A DNA stretch of 6,889 nucleotides, taken from positions 1 to 6,889 of the forward strand of contig SHUN01000155.1 in NCBI GenBank assembly GCA_009697495.1. The letters run 5' to 3'. Below, piece after piece: positions 6,820 through 6,889 of the stretch. Each line of letters opens with the position of its first letter. Within the stretch, counting starts at the first letter, position 1. Below the pieces are notes generated by a model. That model worked only from the letters and a program-made list of their open reading frames with translations. It did no database searches and was not told where the DNA came from. This DNA is from Bryobacterales bacterium (GTDB lineage Bacteria > Acidobacteriota > Terriglobia > Bryobacterales > Bryobacteraceae). Made by a program: the position numbers and the translations under genes.

Positions 6820-6889
6820 ATGTCAAAGTGCCTGGACCCGTTCCGCTTCCTGCTGATCTCCCTGGCGGGCTGGATGAACCAGCGCCAGC
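6820..6889 (+). CDS. Integrase-core transposase, N-terminal fragment
   Basis: From the ATG at 6820, 23 full codons are visible before the edge: MSKCLDPFRFLLISL followed by AGWMNQRQ. This LDPFRFLL...GWMNQRQ opening resembles the N-terminus of integrase-core transposases I know from Solibacter-type acidobacteria, which supports it being the same protein type as the C-terminal fragment at 1-263. No strong Shine-Dalgarno is visible; a weak GAG lies 9 bp before the ATG. The catalytic core lies outside the window, so activity cannot be judged. Confidence 0.72.
   Translation, partial: MSKCLDPFRFLLISLAGWMNQRQ

Larger units (their letters stand above)
6743..6889 (+). mobile_element. Insertion sequence copy B, 5' portion (left inverted repeat and transposase start)
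   Basis: This is the left end of an insertion sequence running off the right edge of the window. It consists of a 48-bp inverted repeat at 6743-6790, a 29-bp leader, and the start of a transposase from 6820. It points the same way as copy A, so A and B are in direct orientation with 6,043 bp between them (700-6742). Its left border lies inside the oxidoreductase reading frame. That A and B are the same IS is inferred from the near-identical repeats and the matching transposase type, because the visible protein parts (N-terminus here, C-terminus in A) do not overlap. Confidence 0.82.

Noticed and set aside
6551..6826. A 91-codon minus-strand open frame spanning the IS border
   Set aside because: It joins inverted-repeat sequence to an out-of-frame reading of the oxidoreductase and has no family resemblance; it is a product of the junction.

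Overview
The window reads as GC-rich chromosomal DNA from an acidobacterium, most likely of the Solibacter/Bryobacter group. This is inferred from three things: the large Oar-like TonB-dependent receptor with an N-terminal carboxypeptidase-regulatory-like domain, the Tat-exported sulfatase next to a Gfo/Idh-family oxidoreductase, and the style of the two integrase-core transposase ends. No rRNA, tRNA or CRISPR array is visible, so the taxonomic call rests on protein style alone.

Layout. Bases 1-699 are the 3' end of an insertion sequence (copy A): the C-terminal 86 residues of a DDE integrase-type transposase, a 388-bp tail without a convincing gene, and a 48-bp terminal inverted repeat at 652-699. 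Bases 700-835 are a short spacer with a hairpin and a 15-bp tandem duplication. Three genes follow on the minus strand, transcribed right to left: a Gfo/Idh/MocA oxidoreductase that has lost its N-terminal NAD-binding half (6744-6019), a complete Tat-exported arylsulfatase (5934-4495), and a complete 1213-residue TonB-dependent receptor (4477-836). Bases 6743-6889 are the 5' end of a second IS (copy B) in the same orientation as copy A: the partner inverted repeat (47 of 48 bases pair with the copy A repeat) and the first 23 codons of a transposase.

How the parts relate. Sulfatase and receptor are separated by only 17 bp, with the receptor's Shine-Dalgarno just beyond the sulfatase stop, so they look co-transcribed. 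A plausible reading is an outer-membrane receptor plus a periplasmic sulfatase acting on a sulfated compound, but neither substrate nor ligand can be read from the sequence, and no SusD-like partner or sulfatase-maturing enzyme is present. The oxidoreductase probably led this operon until IS copy B, or an IS-linked rearrangement, cut it off.

The strongest unexpected structure is the pair of same-orientation IS ends enclosing a 6,043-bp segment. This is the geometry of a composite transposon or of an IS-based circular unit, but also of two independent insertions or of a contig that simply ends in a repeated IS. The sequence here cannot decide between these. I see no evidence of a new defence or RNA-guided system.
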